The notes beneath the pieces are model-generated. The model saw only the letters and a list, made by a program, of their open reading frames with translations. It ran no database searches and was not told the origin of the DNA. A stretch of 64,000 bases of DNA from Oceanospirillum beijerinckii DSM 7166 (GTDB taxonomy: Bacteria; Pseudomonadota; Gammaproteobacteria; Pseudomonadales; Halomonadaceae). Both the position numbers and the translations under genes were made by a program. Shown here piece by piece: positions 30,157-39,492 of this stretch. The stretch is taken from positions 1 to 64,000 of the forward strand of contig NZ_AULT01000009.1 in the NCBI RefSeq assembly GCF_000422425.1, written 5' to 3'. Within the stretch, counting starts at the first letter, position 1. Each line of letters starts with the position of its first letter.

Positions 30157-31026
30157 ATGGAAGCTCAAGCAGAAATGAATAATACTGATGCGCAAACTCA
30201 AGACGCTAAAACCCATAGCATCGATATAAGCGCAATGAATCGAAATAATGAAGAACTGTCTCTGGACAAAGAGACCACCTGCATGGACGTTAAAAACATG
30301 GACCTGTTCTACGGTGAGAAACAGGCTCTGTTTGACGTTAATATGACCATTCCAAAGCAACGTGTGACCGCGTTTATCGGTCCATCCGGTTGTGGTAAGT
30401 CTACCTTGTTGCGGAGCTTTAACCGCATGAATGACTTGGTTGATGGTTGCCAGATTAAAGGCGAAATCAACCTGGAAGGTCAGAATATTTATGACAAGAA
30501 CGTTGATGTAGCTGAGCTGCGTCGTCGTGTGGGCATGGTATTCCAGAAACCCAACCCTTTCCCTAAGTCGATCTATGAAAACGTGGCTTATGGCCTGCGT
30601 ATTCAGGGCATCAACAACAAGCGCGTATTGGATGAAGCGGTAGAGTGGTCGCTGAAGTCTGCCGCTCTGTGGGATGAGGTAAAAGACCGTCTGCATGAGA
30701 GCGCACTGGGTATGTCCGGTGGTCAGCAGCAGCGTCTGGTGATTGCCCGTACCATCGCGGTTAAGCCTGAAGTACTGCTGCTGGACGAACCCGCTTCGGC
30801 ACTGGACCCTATCTCTACGCTGAAGATTGAAGAGCTGATCTACGAACTGAAAGATCGTTTTACCATCGTGATTGTAACCCACAACATGCAACAGGCGGCC
30901 CGTGTATCCGATTACACCGCTTTTATGTATATGGGTAATCTGATCGAGTTTGGTAATACCGATACTCTGTTTACCAATCCGAAGGAGAAGAAAACCGAAG
31001 ACTATATCACTGGTCGCTACGGTTAA
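30157..31026 (+). CDS. pstB: Phosphate ABC transporter ATP-binding protein PstB
   Basis: ATPase of the Pst importer. Walker [10 protein letters not shown], signature [15 protein letters not shown], Walker [14 protein letters not shown] and the switch histidine in [14 protein letters not shown] are intact. The 289 residues include an N-terminal polar extension of about 45 residues before the ABC domain (starting near [11 protein letters not shown]), longer than E. coli PstB (257). ATG 30157 follows AAGAGAG. A 132-base gap with a hairpin separates it from pstA; phoU follows after 49 bases. Confidence 0.96.
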   Translation: MEAQAEMNNTDAQTQDAKTHSIDISAMNRNNEELSLDKETTCMDVKNMDLFYGEKQALFDVNMTIPKQRVTAFIGPSGCGKSTLLRSFNRMNDLVDGCQIKGEINLEGQNIYDKNVDVAELRRRVGMVFQKPNPFPKSIYENVAYGLRIQGINNKRVLDEAVEWSLKSAALWDEVKDRLHESALGMSGGQQQRLVIARTIAVKPEVLLLDEPASALDPISTLKIEELIYELKDRFTIVIVTHNMQQAARVSDYTAFMYMGNLIEFGNTDTLFTNPKEKKTEDYITGRYG

Positions 31027-31075
31027 TTTGTCCGGTTTACTGAGTTAGGTTTTCTAAATTCGAGAGAGAATACAC

Positions 31076-31801
31076 ATGGAAATGACGACAGATATACACA
31101 GCCATCATATCTCCCAGCAGTTCAATAATGAGCTGGAAGATCTGAAAACTCACCTACTGGCTATGGGTGGCCTGGTAGAGAAACAGGTTCAGGATGCCAT
31201 CTATGCCCTGACCGAAGGTGATACGGCGATTGCCGAAGAAGTACGCCTGAATGACCGTTCTATCAACGATATGCAGATCCGCATTGATGAAGAGTGTACG
31301 CGCATTCTGGCCCGTCGCCAGCCTGCGGCCAGTGACCTGCGTCTGGTGATGGCGGTCACTCGTGCCACGTCTGATCTGGAGCGTATCGGTGATGAAGCGT
31401 CCAAGATTGCCCGTCATGCGATCAAGCTGGCGGAAGAGGGTGAGCCACCGCGCGGCTATATCGAAACCCGCCATATTGGCAATCACGTGCGCAATATGAT
31501 CAAAGACTCCCTGACCTCTTTTGCCCGTTTCGATACGGATCTTGCACTGCAAGTGGCACAGGAAGATAAGTCGGTGGATCTTGAATACCGTTCCGCGATG
31601 CGTGCTCTGGTCACCTTTATGATGGAAGATCCACGCTCCATCAGCCGTGTACTGAACGTTATCTGGGTTCTGCGGTCTCTGGAACGTATCGGAGATCACG
31701 CCAATAACATCGCTGAGTACGTGATCTATCTGGTGAAAGGCATGGATGTGCGCCACTCAACTCCAGAAAATATTGAAGAGCGCCTGAATGACATGGAGTG
31801 A
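31076..31801 (+). CDS. phoU: Phosphate signalling complex protein PhoU
   Basis: Negative regulator that links the Pst transporter to PhoR. The 241 residues form two three-helix bundles, each with the metal-cluster motif: DLERIGDEASKIARHA and SLERIGDHANNIAEY. ATG 31076 is preceded by GAGAGAA. It is the last gene of the pst operon and is followed by a good terminator. Confidence 0.96.
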   Translation: MEMTTDIHSHHISQQFNNELEDLKTHLLAMGGLVEKQVQDAIYALTEGDTAIAEEVRLNDRSINDMQIRIDEECTRILARRQPAASDLRLVMAVTRATSDLERIGDEASKIARHAIKLAEEGEPPRGYIETRHIGNHVRNMIKDSLTSFARFDTDLALQVAQEDKSVDLEYRSAMRALVTFMMEDPRSISRVLNVIWVLRSLERIGDHANNIAEYVIYLVKGMDVRHSTPENIEERLNDME

Positions 31802-31828
31802 TAGACTCTGTTAGCATAACCGGTGTCA

Positions 31829-31864
31829 AAAGAGGGGGCGTCTGAAAAGATGCCCCTTTTTTAT
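31829..31864 (+). terminator. Terminator of the pst-phoU operon
   Basis: GGGGCGTCT pairs with AGATGCCCC around GAAA, followed by TTTTTTATT, 28 bases after phoU. Confidence 0.9.
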
Positions 31865-31956
31865 TGCTGTTTTTTAATGGAGCTTTGGCGGTGAAGTGCC
31901 GTAAAATAATTGCCCGATGATTGTATGGGCGGTCATTAAACAGGAAGAGGTTGTAC

Positions 31957-32718
31957 ATGAAAGATGCAGTTGCAGGCCCTGGTGCTATGCTGGCGGGGTT
32001 ACGTTTGATCTTTACCCCCGGACTGAAACGCTTTGTCCTGGTGCCCTTGCTGAGTAATATAGTGCTTTTATTCAGTTTTATCTGGTTTGGCTTTAAACTG
32101 TTCGATAGTTGGTTGGGTGGTTTTATTCAGAGTCTGCCGGAATGGCTCAGTTTTATTGAGTGGCTGATCTGGCCTTTAGCTATCATAGGCACCTTAGGTT
32201 TTATCGTTTATGGTTTTAATGCCACGACGTCACTGATTGCAGCCCCGTTTAATGGTTTGTTAGCGGAAAAGGTGGAGCAGCATCTGAGACCGGGCATCAG
32301 CTTTCCCGATGAAAGTATGTCTGAGATGGTCAAACGTTCATTGATGCGTGAATTGCAAAAGCAATGGTTCTTTTTAAAACGTGTCTTGCTATTGTTGATT
32401 ATCAGTTTCATTCCGGGGTTAAATCTGATTAGCCCAATACTCTGGTTGCTGTTTTCGGTATGGATGTTATCGGTTCAGTATCTGGATTATCCCATGGATA
32501 ACCATAAGATTGGCTTTCATGCGATGCAGAGGGAGTTAAAACAACGCTGGTGGCACACCTTTAGCTTTGGTTTTGCCGCTTATGGATGCATGTTTATCCC
32601 TCTGATTAACTTGTTATTAATGCCTGCTGCAGTTGCAGGTGCGACCTGGTTGTGGGTGCAGCAATATTCCCATGACTGGAACGATGTAGACAGTAAAAAT
32701 ATTTCAGGTCCTGTATGA
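31957..32718 (+). CDS. cysZ: CysZ-like sulfate permease (EI24/CysZ family)
   Basis: Inner-membrane sulfate uptake protein feeding cysteine synthesis. It starts GPGAMLAGLRLIFTPGLKRF, typical of CysZ, with several hydrophobic segments, GFNATTSLIAAPFNGLLAEK and the conserved QYLDYPMDNHKIGF loop. The frame is open from 31921, but ATG 31957 lies six bases after AGGAAGAGG, giving 253 residues, the CysZ size. Its stop overlaps the start of the response regulator by four bases (ATGA), so the two are coupled, which is unusual for cysZ. Confidence 0.9.
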   Translation: MKDAVAGPGAMLAGLRLIFTPGLKRFVLVPLLSNIVLLFSFIWFGFKLFDSWLGGFIQSLPEWLSFIEWLIWPLAIIGTLGFIVYGFNATTSLIAAPFNGLLAEKVEQHLRPGISFPDESMSEMVKRSLMRELQKQWFFLKRVLLLLIISFIPGLNLISPILWLLFSVWMLSVQYLDYPMDNHKIGFHAMQRELKQRWWHTFSFGFAAYGCMFIPLINLLLMPAAVAGATWLWVQQYSHDWNDVDSKNISGPV

Positions 32719-33560
32719 GATCGGCACGTTTATTAGTTGTAGATGACGCAAAATTTACCCGCGATCTGATGGTGAAAGCGGTAAAGTCGGAGTACCGCCA
32801 GCTTGAAGTGGATGTGGCTCAGGATGGCCGTAAAGCTCAGGCACTGTTAAATCGTTCACGCTATGATCTGGTGCTGTGTGACTGGGAGATGCCGGAGATG
32901 TCTGGCATTGAGCTATTGACCTGGCTAAGGGAACAGGAAGACTGCAGGAACCGTGACGTGGCCTTTATTATGGTCACCAGCCTGGGTGATAAAGAATATG
33001 TCATTGAAGCTGCTGAACATGGTGTGACCGATTATGTCACTAAACCCTTTAATAACGATCAACTGCTGAATAAAGTAACTAAGCAGTTTATTAAACAGGG
33101 GATTGTGAGCCGCGAAGAATTCAATGAGGTGATGAAAAAGCGGGATCGTATGCTCGGCGGTGGCGGGGCGGCTAATGTACTGACCCGTAAGCAGGGGATG
33201 AGCTCTGCAGCCGTACCTACGGCGAATAATGGTCCGCGTAAGATTCGTGGTAAAGCGATGTTACTGCATGGAGAACATAAGTTCCCGGTTATGCTGAGGG
33301 ATTTGAATGCGCAGGAAGCAGTTCTGACCCTGAAAAGTGATCAGCCATTACCAGGCTTATTTGAAAGTGTGAGTGTGGGCCTGATTGGCGGTCATGGTGA
33401 TAATCAGTTGCGTATGACAGCTAAGGGTAAGGTCTATATGTTGCAGGCTCAGGAAAAGCGTATTGATGCCGAGGTGGTATATCTGGGCGTGCGTTTACTG
33501 GAGCAGGATGAGAAGAGCCAGCAGCTGTTATCCAGGATTATTGGTTTACTTCGCAGTTAG
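32715..33560 (+). CDS. Response regulator with C-terminal PilZ-like domain
   Basis: A receiver domain (about residues 1-125) with DD at 10-11, phospho-acceptor D56 in LCDWEMPEMSG, a conserved Thr/Ser (MVTS) and K near residue 109 (VTKPF). A linker of about 55 residues leads to a C-terminal beta-rich region (about 175-281) beginning RKIRGKAMLLHGEHKFPVML. This looks like a divergent PilZ domain, where an RxxxR and a D/NxSxxG motif would bind c-di-GMP. I see only a partial match (RDLNAQEAVLTL), so ligand binding is uncertain. ATG 32715 overlaps the cysZ stop. The partner kinase is not adjacent; PhoR is convergent downstream. Confidence 0.75.
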   Translation: MRSARLLVVDDAKFTRDLMVKAVKSEYRQLEVDVAQDGRKAQALLNRSRYDLVLCDWEMPEMSGIELLTWLREQEDCRNRDVAFIMVTSLGDKEYVIEAAEHGVTDYVTKPFNNDQLLNKVTKQFIKQGIVSREEFNEVMKKRDRMLGGGGAANVLTRKQGMSSAAVPTANNGPRKIRGKAMLLHGEHKFPVMLRDLNAQEAVLTLKSDQPLPGLFESVSVGLIGGHGDNQLRMTAKGKVYMLQAQEKRIDAEVVYLGVRLLEQDEKSQQLLSRIIGLLRS

Positions 33561-33611
33561 TGCCAATCTGTTTTGTCGGCTGAAAATACTCTGGCAGATA
33601 TGATCAGTATA

Positions 33612-33640
33612 AAAAAGCTCACGTGTCAGCGTGAGCTTTC
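33612..33640. terminator. Bidirectional terminator between the REC-PilZ gene and phoR
   Basis: AAAAAGCTCACG pairs with CGTGAGCTTT around a six-base loop. It serves two convergent genes. Confidence 0.85.
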
Positions 33641-33686
33641 CTGTTTTGTAGTAAGAGAAATGAGGCTGAAAGTGAGCGATAGCTGA

Positions 33687-35060
33687 TCAGTACTTCTCTT
33701 TTGTGCTGTTCTCATTGGCCAGGTCCGCCAGCGCAGGGCTGGTGTGCTTGGTGTTTTGAGTCTCTTGTTGCTGCCAGACCAGACGGGCAATTGGAAACTG
33801 ACACATAAAGCGGGAGCCTTGATTCAGTTCACTCTTGATCTCCAGTTTAGCGTTATGGCGGATCAATACGTGTTTTACAATAGCCAGACCCAGACCTGTT
33901 CCTCCGGTTTCTGCAGAGCGTCCCTTGTCTACCCGATAGAAACGCTCGGTTAAGCGGGGCAGGTGGCGAGGGTCGATACCTGGACCACTATCTTCCACAC
34001 ACAGTGTCGCACCGTGACTGTTTTCAAACCAGCGGATATGGATTGTTGAACCTTCAGATGTGTACTTCACGGCGTTAAAGACCAGATTGGAAATGGCACT
34101 TCTCAGTTCATTTTCTGAGCCGATAATCTGAATATCTGTTTGCAGATCCAGATGAATATGGTGGCCTTTATCACCGCTGAGTAACAGGGCGTCCTGGCGA
34201 ATACACTGAGTCATCTGTGCAATATCAATATGCTGCTGCTGGCCTTCTATATCTGTCGTTTCCAAACGGGATAACAGCAGCAAGTCATTGATAATGTTCT
34301 GCATGCGGCGGGACTGCTGCTGCATCTGCTGGGTGGCACGACTCCAGCGGGGCGGTAACTGGTCACTGAAATCAACAAAGGTTTCCAGATAGCCGTTAAT
34401 CACCGTCAGAGGCGTACGCAGCTCATGGGAAACATTGGCGACAAAGTCTTTACGCATCTGTTCCAGGCGATACAGACGGGTCACGTTTCGGGCCAGAATC
34501 AGGCGTTCATTACGGCCAAAGATGGTGATCTGATACTCCAGCATCAGGTTGTCATCCATGGGGGAGTTCAGCACCAGAGGCTCATGATAATCCTGGGCAT
34601 CATAGTAAGCGATAAAACGGGGATCACGCAGCAGGTTGGTCAGTCCCTGGCCTTTATCTGCCGGAGAACGGAAGCCCAGCATGGTTTCAGCGGCGTTATT
34701 CCACCATTCCAGGTTGCCATGGGAATCGACCATCACAACCGCATCTCTTAGAGCACTACTGGAACGCTGTACTTTATCAATGACTTCCATCAGACGGCGC
34801 TGACTGGCTTGTTGACGCTTCTGATGATGGTAGATCTTATCAAACAGATAGCCCCAGATGCCCCAACTTTCCGGTGGAGGCTCATTGGGGTTCGTTTCCA
34901 ACCAATGATCCAGCTGGCGCAGAAAGCGGTAAGTCAGCCACAGATAAACGGCGAAAGCGGTCACAAGTGCCCAAGCTGCTGAACCGGATAACCATCCAAT
35001 AATAACAGCCAGAGCCAAAATATAGAGAAATCGGGAGATCTCTTTATTCCATATCGTCAC
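33687..35060 (-). CDS. phoR: Phosphate regulon sensor histidine kinase PhoR
   Basis: Senses phosphate status through PstSCAB-PhoU and phosphorylates PhoB. The 457 residues have two membrane helices near residues 10-45, a PAS domain (about 100-190), the phospho-acceptor H212 in FVANVSHELRTPL, and an ATPase domain with NLVFNAVKYT, CVEDSGPGIDP and TGGTGLGLAIVKH. Two bases separate it from phoB upstream (operon phoBR). A 40-residue C-terminal tail after the kinase core is polar and unremarkable. Confidence 0.95.
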   Translation of the reverse strand: MTIWNKEISRFLYILALAVIIGWLSGSAAWALVTAFAVYLWLTYRFLRQLDHWLETNPNEPPPESWGIWGYLFDKIYHHQKRQQASQRRLMEVIDKVQRSSSALRDAVVMVDSHGNLEWWNNAAETMLGFRSPADKGQGLTNLLRDPRFIAYYDAQDYHEPLVLNSPMDDNLMLEYQITIFGRNERLILARNVTRLYRLEQMRKDFVANVSHELRTPLTVINGYLETFVDFSDQLPPRWSRATQQMQQQSRRMQNIINDLLLLSRLETTDIEGQQQHIDIAQMTQCIRQDALLLSGDKGHHIHLDLQTDIQIIGSENELRSAISNLVFNAVKYTSEGSTIHIRWFENSHGATLCVEDSGPGIDPRHLPRLTERFYRVDKGRSAETGGTGLGLAIVKHVLIRHNAKLEIKSELNQGSRFMCQFPIARLVWQQQETQNTKHTSPALADLANENSTKEKY

Positions 35061-35062
35061 GG

Positions 35063-35752
35063 TTAAACCTTAGTGGAGAAGCGGTAACCTGTTCCACGAA
35101 CAGTTTGTACCAGGTGTTCGTGTTTTTCACCAAGGGCTTTACGTAAACGACGGATATGCACGTCTACCGTGCGCTCCTCCACGTAAACATTACCGCCCCA
35201 GACCTGGTCCAGTAATTGGTTACGGGTGTAGGCACGTTCCTGGTGCGTCATAAAGAATTGCAGCAAACGGAATTCGGTTGGGCCAATCTCCAGGGGTTCA
35301 CCGTGAGAAGTCACCCGGTGACTGGCAGGGTCCAGTTGCAGACCATCCACTTCAACAGGGTCTTCAATGCCCTTAGGCGTGGTACGACGCAGGACCGCTT
35401 TTAAGCGTGCGACCAGCTCACGGGGGGAGAACGGCTTGGTGATATAATCATCTGCACCGGCTTCCAGACCCTGTACCTTGTTATCTTCTTCGCCTTTGGC
35501 CGTTAGCATAATCACCGGCGTTTCAGCGGTCAGAGGGTCACGTTTTAAGCGGCGGGCCAGTTCAACACCGCTGGTGCCTGGCATCATCCAGTCCAGTAGA
35601 ATCAAGTCCGGGCGTTGGTCAATGACCAGTGCATGGGCCTGCTGGGCATTTTCTGCTTCCAGGCAGGTGTAGTCGGCCATTTCGAGAGCCACAGCAATCA
35701 TTTCCCGGATTGGAGCCTCATCATCTACAATCAGGACGGTTTTTCCTGTCAT
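35063..35752 (-). CDS. phoB: Phosphate regulon response regulator PhoB
   Basis: OmpR-type activator that binds Pho boxes. Receiver domain with phospho-acceptor D54 in [11 protein letters not shown] and K of [10 protein letters not shown]. The winged-helix DNA-binding domain (about residues 130-229) has [35 protein letters not shown] and [10 protein letters not shown]. The 229 residues match E. coli. Its own promoter carries a Pho box (35812-35829, minus strand), so positive autoregulation is expected. Confidence 0.97.
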   Translation of the reverse strand: MTGKTVLIVDDEAPIREMIAVALEMADYTCLEAENAQQAHALVIDQRPDLILLDWMMPGTSGVELARRLKRDPLTAETPVIMLTAKGEEDNKVQGLEAGADDYITKPFSPRELVARLKAVLRRTTPKGIEDPVEVDGLQLDPASHRVTSHGEPLEIGPTEFRLLQFFMTHQERAYTRNQLLDQVWGGNVYVEERTVDVHIRRLRKALGEKHEHLVQTVRGTGYRFSTKV

Positions 35753-35811
35753 TGCGTTATCCCGTCATATCGGTTGTGTCATAAATAATGCATACATTAC
35801 AGCGAGTAAAT

Positions 35812-35829
35812 ATGACAATAAGATGACAC
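35812..35829 (-). promoter_or_regulatory. Pho box upstream of phoB
   Basis: On the minus strand GTGTCAT, CTTA, TTGTCAT give two PhoB heptamers at the 11-base period. A TGTAAT -10 candidate (plus positions 35796-35801) follows about ten bases downstream, as expected for a PhoB-dependent promoter. The phoB ATG is 60 bases from the box. Confidence 0.82.
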
Positions 35830-35855
35830 AGGGCTTAGGATATCTTGACTTCGCA

Positions 35856-36761
35856 TTAGCCAGACGTGATTAAACCATTCTCTACAGTATAGTGCGCAAT
35901 GATTCCGATAAGAATAATCAGCCCGGCCCAGTGGTTATTCAGGAAAGCTTTAAAGCAGGCTTCCCGCTCTCTCTGCCAGGTTAAACGGGCCTGATAGATG
36001 AATAATCCAACGGCAATAGCCAGCCCGATAAAGAAGAGCAGGCCCAAGGATTTTTTGCCCGCCACGATGATCAGAGCCACTACGGCCAGTGCCTGCAATA
36101 ATAAAATAATATGCCGATCCAGCTCGCCAAACAGAATGGCAGTGGATTTGACACCGATCTTCAGGTCATCGTTACGATCGACCATGGCGTATTGAGTATC
36201 ATAAGCCACCGTCCACAGCAGATTGGCACAGAATAGCAGCCAGGCTTCCACAGGCACGGTGTTTGTTTGGGCGGCATAGGCCATAGGAATGGCCCAGGAG
36301 AAAGCGGCACCCAGTACCACCTGTGGTAAGTGAGTGTAACGCTTCATAAAGGGGTACATGGCTGCCAGAATCACGCCGCCCACCGAGAGCATAATCGTCA
36401 GTGTGTTGGTCATTAACACCAGGCCAAAAGCGACCAGGCAGAGAAACAGAAACAGGTAGATCGCTTCTTTGGCTGAGACATCACCTGTAGCTAACGGTCG
36501 GGATTTGGTGCGTTCAACATGACCATCAATTTTGCGATCGGCAAAGTCATTAATCACGCAACCTGCAGCCCGCATGACATAGACACCCAAGACAAAAATC
36601 ACCAGCACAGGCCAGTCCGGTATACCCTCTGCGGCAACCCAAAGTGCCCACAATGTTGGCCACAGTAACAAATAGGTGCCTATAGGTCGGTCCACCCGCA
36701 TCAGTTTCAGGTAATGAGGAATCTGTTTTCCGAGTGCAAAGGTGTTCTGGCTCATGGGCAT
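35856..36761 (-). CDS. ubiA: 4-hydroxybenzoate polyprenyltransferase UbiA
   Basis: Membrane prenyltransferase of ubiquinone synthesis. The aspartate-rich motifs [15 protein letters not shown] and [13 protein letters not shown] bind the polyprenyl diphosphate-Mg2+; [20 protein letters not shown] is the family N-terminus, with about eight to nine helices. The open frame starts at 36797, but ATG 36761 overlaps the ubiC stop by one base (TAATG), so I take it as the coupled start, giving 301 residues. Confidence 0.95.
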   Translation of the reverse strand: MPMSQNTFALGKQIPHYLKLMRVDRPIGTYLLLWPTLWALWVAAEGIPDWPVLVIFVLGVYVMRAAGCVINDFADRKIDGHVERTKSRPLATGDVSAKEAIYLFLFLCLVAFGLVLMTNTLTIMLSVGGVILAAMYPFMKRYTHLPQVVLGAAFSWAIPMAYAAQTNTVPVEAWLLFCANLLWTVAYDTQYAMVDRNDDLKIGVKSTAILFGELDRHIILLLQALAVVALIIVAGKKSLGLLFFIGLAIAVGLFIYQARLTWQREREACFKAFLNNHWAGLIILIGIIAHYTVENGLITSG

Positions 36762-37345
36762 TACTTGGCTAGTGGTTTCAACTGCTGGGATTGGCAAAAA
36801 TTATCTAAAAACAGCTCAGTTACCAGCAAGGGAGATTGGTGGATTTCAAAAATCGAACGGCGTCCCCAGACAAAGTCGGTAAAAAAACCGTTACCGGGGT
36901 CAGCATGACAGATCTCAATAGGGGCGCGTCGAATATGGGGATATTTAAACAGAACACTGCCTAAAGAGCGATTACCCAGTTTGAGTAGATGTCGGTTACC
37001 GGCATTCAGAGTGGTGAATGGGACCACTGTACGGGCAAAGATCCAGGGCTGATCACCGCCGTAAAGCAGTACCTGGCGCACAAGAGCATATTGCTGGCTG
37101 TGCATTTTCAGCAGAGAGGCTTCATTCAGGGCCGGTTTCACCACCTGTTGGCTCAGTTGCTCTACCCGAAAGCGATTATGACTGGCCTGCTGTAAACGAC
37201 GTGTCAGGGATGAAGGATTCATCAGCCAATCGTGCCATTGGGTGTCGGGTTGCTGGGTTCCCGGGCTGTTAGGTGAAAACCAGCGTAGCCGGTCCCATGA
37301 CGTTCGTTGTACCGCTTGCCTGGAAACCAAAGTGTGGCGATTCAA
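36761..37345 (-). CDS. ubiC: Chorismate--pyruvate lyase UbiC
   Basis: Converts chorismate to 4-hydroxybenzoate, the first step of ubiquinone synthesis; its product is the substrate of UbiA next door. The 194 residues contain [14 protein letters not shown]-like [20 protein letters not shown] and the C-terminal [19 protein letters not shown], the usual UbiC features. ATG 37345 is divergent from hupB across 142 bases. Sequence conservation in UbiC is low, but context settles the call. Confidence 0.93.
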   Translation of the reverse strand: MNRHTLVSRQAVQRTSWDRLRWFSPNSPGTQQPDTQWHDWLMNPSSLTRRLQQASHNRFRVEQLSQQVVKPALNEASLLKMHSQQYALVRQVLLYGGDQPWIFARTVVPFTTLNAGNRHLLKLGNRSLGSVLFKYPHIRRAPIEICHADPGNGFFTDFVWGRRSIFEIHQSPLLVTELFLDNFCQSQQLKPLAK

Positions 37346-37487
37346 ATCCTACCTCTGAAATACTTGAAAAATAAGGCTTAAGATTCTAACACAGAGCTGA
37401 AAAAACCTTTGCATCCGTAGGTGCGGGCTGCTTAAATAACCTGCGATTACACGGATCCAAATAAAGAAATAATAAAGAGGAAAGCGC

Positions 37488-37763
37488 ATGCGTAAGCCAG
37501 ACCTGGCAGCAGCTATCGCGGCAAAAGCGGAGTTGTCCAAAGATAAAGCGAATGATGTACTGAATGCTGTCCTTGATGAGATTACAGGTGCAGTAGCAAA
37601 AGGTGATTCTGTTTCTCTGATCGGTTTTGGTACCTTCTCTGTGCGTGAGAGAAGCGCGCGTATGGGTAAAAACCCACAAACCGGCGAGCCGATGGAGATT
37701 CCTGCGAGCAAAACGGTTGGTTTTAAAGTGGGTAAAAAACTGAAAGATGCCGTGGATAACTGA
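37488..37763 (+). CDS. hupB: DNA-binding protein HU
   Basis: Nucleoid-associated DNA-bending protein. The 91 residues carry the KPDLAAAIAAKAELSKDKA start, GFGTFSVRERSARMGKNPQT (beta arm with the conserved GKNP), and end VGKKLKDAV. It could be IHF-like by fold, but KKPDLA and the Arg/Met arm fit HU. The AAAGAGGAAAGCGC leader is a good ribosome binding site. A very strong perfect-stem terminator follows. Confidence 0.96.
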   Translation: MRKPDLAAAIAAKAELSKDKANDVLNAVLDEITGAVAKGDSVSLIGFGTFSVRERSARMGKNPQTGEPMEIPASKTVGFKVGKKLKDAVDN

Positions 37764-37801
37764 TCTTGCGGTTTCAATTCTTCAGGGCTAAGGCCTTGAT
37801 G

Positions 37802-37840
37802 GATATAAAAAAAGCCGGCTGATCCGGCTTTTTTTATATC
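37802..37840. terminator. Bidirectional terminator between hupB and the HDOD gene
   Basis: A 17-base perfect stem (37802-37818 with 37824-37840) around a five-base loop, with the core AGCCGG/CCGGCT and A/T runs on both sides. Confidence 0.95.
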
Positions 37841-37921
37841 TTCACTTTTTATATCTTCACTTTGCGATGCTGTTTTTTTATCCCTGTACCTGTTTTATGT
37901 TCTCTGTCGCATTGGCCAGGC

Positions 37922-39320
37922 TTAACCCTTGCTTGCCTTCTCCAGCATAATCGCCAGGCTACCCAGTTCTTCATTAAAGTCAGAGATATTTTCTACCGCT
38001 TCCTGAATTGTTGCGCGATCCAGCCCCAGGCGCTCCAGCAGAGGCTCAGGCAGTTTTCCAACCCTGAGTTCGCCATCCGATTGTACCAACTGGTTGACCA
38101 TAAACAGCAGGTTGGCGTAGTTGTGATGGAGACCTTCATAAGACGCATTGTGCAGGTGCCTTACCGCACTGCATACTTCTTCCGGTATACCCCAGGAGTG
38201 GAACAGGAAGCTGGCGATCTGCTCACGGGTGATGCCAAACAGAAAACGCTCGATATACAGTGCAGGTACATGCGGGTTGGCTTCCTGGTAGCGGCAATAG
38301 AGTGAGAAGTAAGGTGGAAATACTTCTGCAATCACCAGATAACCGAAGTTATGCACCAGACCGGACAGATAACACAAACCGGCAAAGGGGCGTTTATCTG
38401 CTGGAATCTTCTTAACCAGCTTTTCCATCAGCAGAGCTTTAAGTACCGCTTCGCGCCAGTAGGTGTTATAACCAAACACGCCATCGCTGGGCATTTTCAG
38501 GTTTTTACCCAAAGACAGTCCCAATGACAGATTCATGGTCAGGTCAAAACCTAATACCCGGATTACAGCATCTTCGATGGAGCGAATCTGCCCAGGCAGA
38601 CCGTAGTAAGGGGAGTTAGCCCAGCTAATCACCTGGGAGGCCAGGCTGGGATCAGATTCCACAATATGTGCCAACTCATCGGAATCCGGGTGCTCCTTAT
38701 TACGCAATTCAATAATGCTATGAGCGCTTAAGGGCAGCGGTGGAATCTCGATATTCTCAGACAGGCGGGTACGAATACGCCTGGAGGTAATGGTTTCAAT
38801 CGCAGAGCGAATCTCCAACTCATCCTGATCCACTGCCGTCATATTAGGACGGATAGAAACCAGAGGAATACTGAATTGAGCACGGGATACACTGTCCTGT
38901 TCGATCAGTTCACTGAACTCCTCTTTACTGAACTCCAGTAGCCACTGAGGGTCGCCGGATTCGGTATAAAGGAAGTCGTTATCAAAGCAGCGTTCATCGA
39001 CGACCAGATCATAATCCAGAATATCCGGCAAGGCAGGCACCGAACGAATCTTTTTACGTTTTAACAGTGCCTGTTTCGCATCAGGAGAGATAGCACGTTG
39101 ACCTTCATACTGTTTCATATCCAGCAGACAGTGGGCCGGAAAAGCAAACACACGACGCACTCCATCATTATCTTCCAGGATAGTGGAGCGAACCAGCTGC
39201 TTGGCAGTAGCACGGTTGCGGGGCACCAGGCGACTTTTCAGGGGGGGCAGGGAAAGCTTCTGGCTTGACGGCCTGTTGGATGCAATCCGCTAATATGGTG
39301 ATGATTCCCTGGGTCGACAT
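37922..39320 (-). pseudogene. YbaK-like/HDOD signalling protein, reading frame split in a G7 tract
   Basis: The main open frame (GTG 39226 to 37922, 434 residues) lacks a convincing start. Upstream in another frame, ATG 39320 has GGAG at good spacing and encodes STQGIITILADCIQQAVKPE. The two frames join if one base is removed from the seven-G run at 39241-39247, giving 465 residues. The joined N-terminal 150 residues resemble a degenerate YbaK/aminoacyl-tRNA deacylase-like domain (VFAFPAHCLLD). An HDOD domain follows (IPPLPLSAHSIIELRNKEHP to LGFDLTMNLS) with a long helical C-terminus. Possible causes are sequencing error, slipped-strand switching, or +1 ribosomal frameshifting on CCC codons. 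It follows recG on the same strand. HDOD proteins act in bacterial signalling; no partner is evident. Confidence 0.8.
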
Positions 39321-39492
39321 GGTGATCTCCGAACAAAAAACTACAGCAAAGTATACCTGACTCAGTGTGATTGTTTGACAGCTGGCCGGTTTTTGGAAGA
39401 TGTATTTTTTAGATTTTTCCTGAAAATGTAAATTTTTTTTGCTATTCAGCTGCTTATCAATGTTTTTTACGAAAAATACTAGCGCAATCTGA

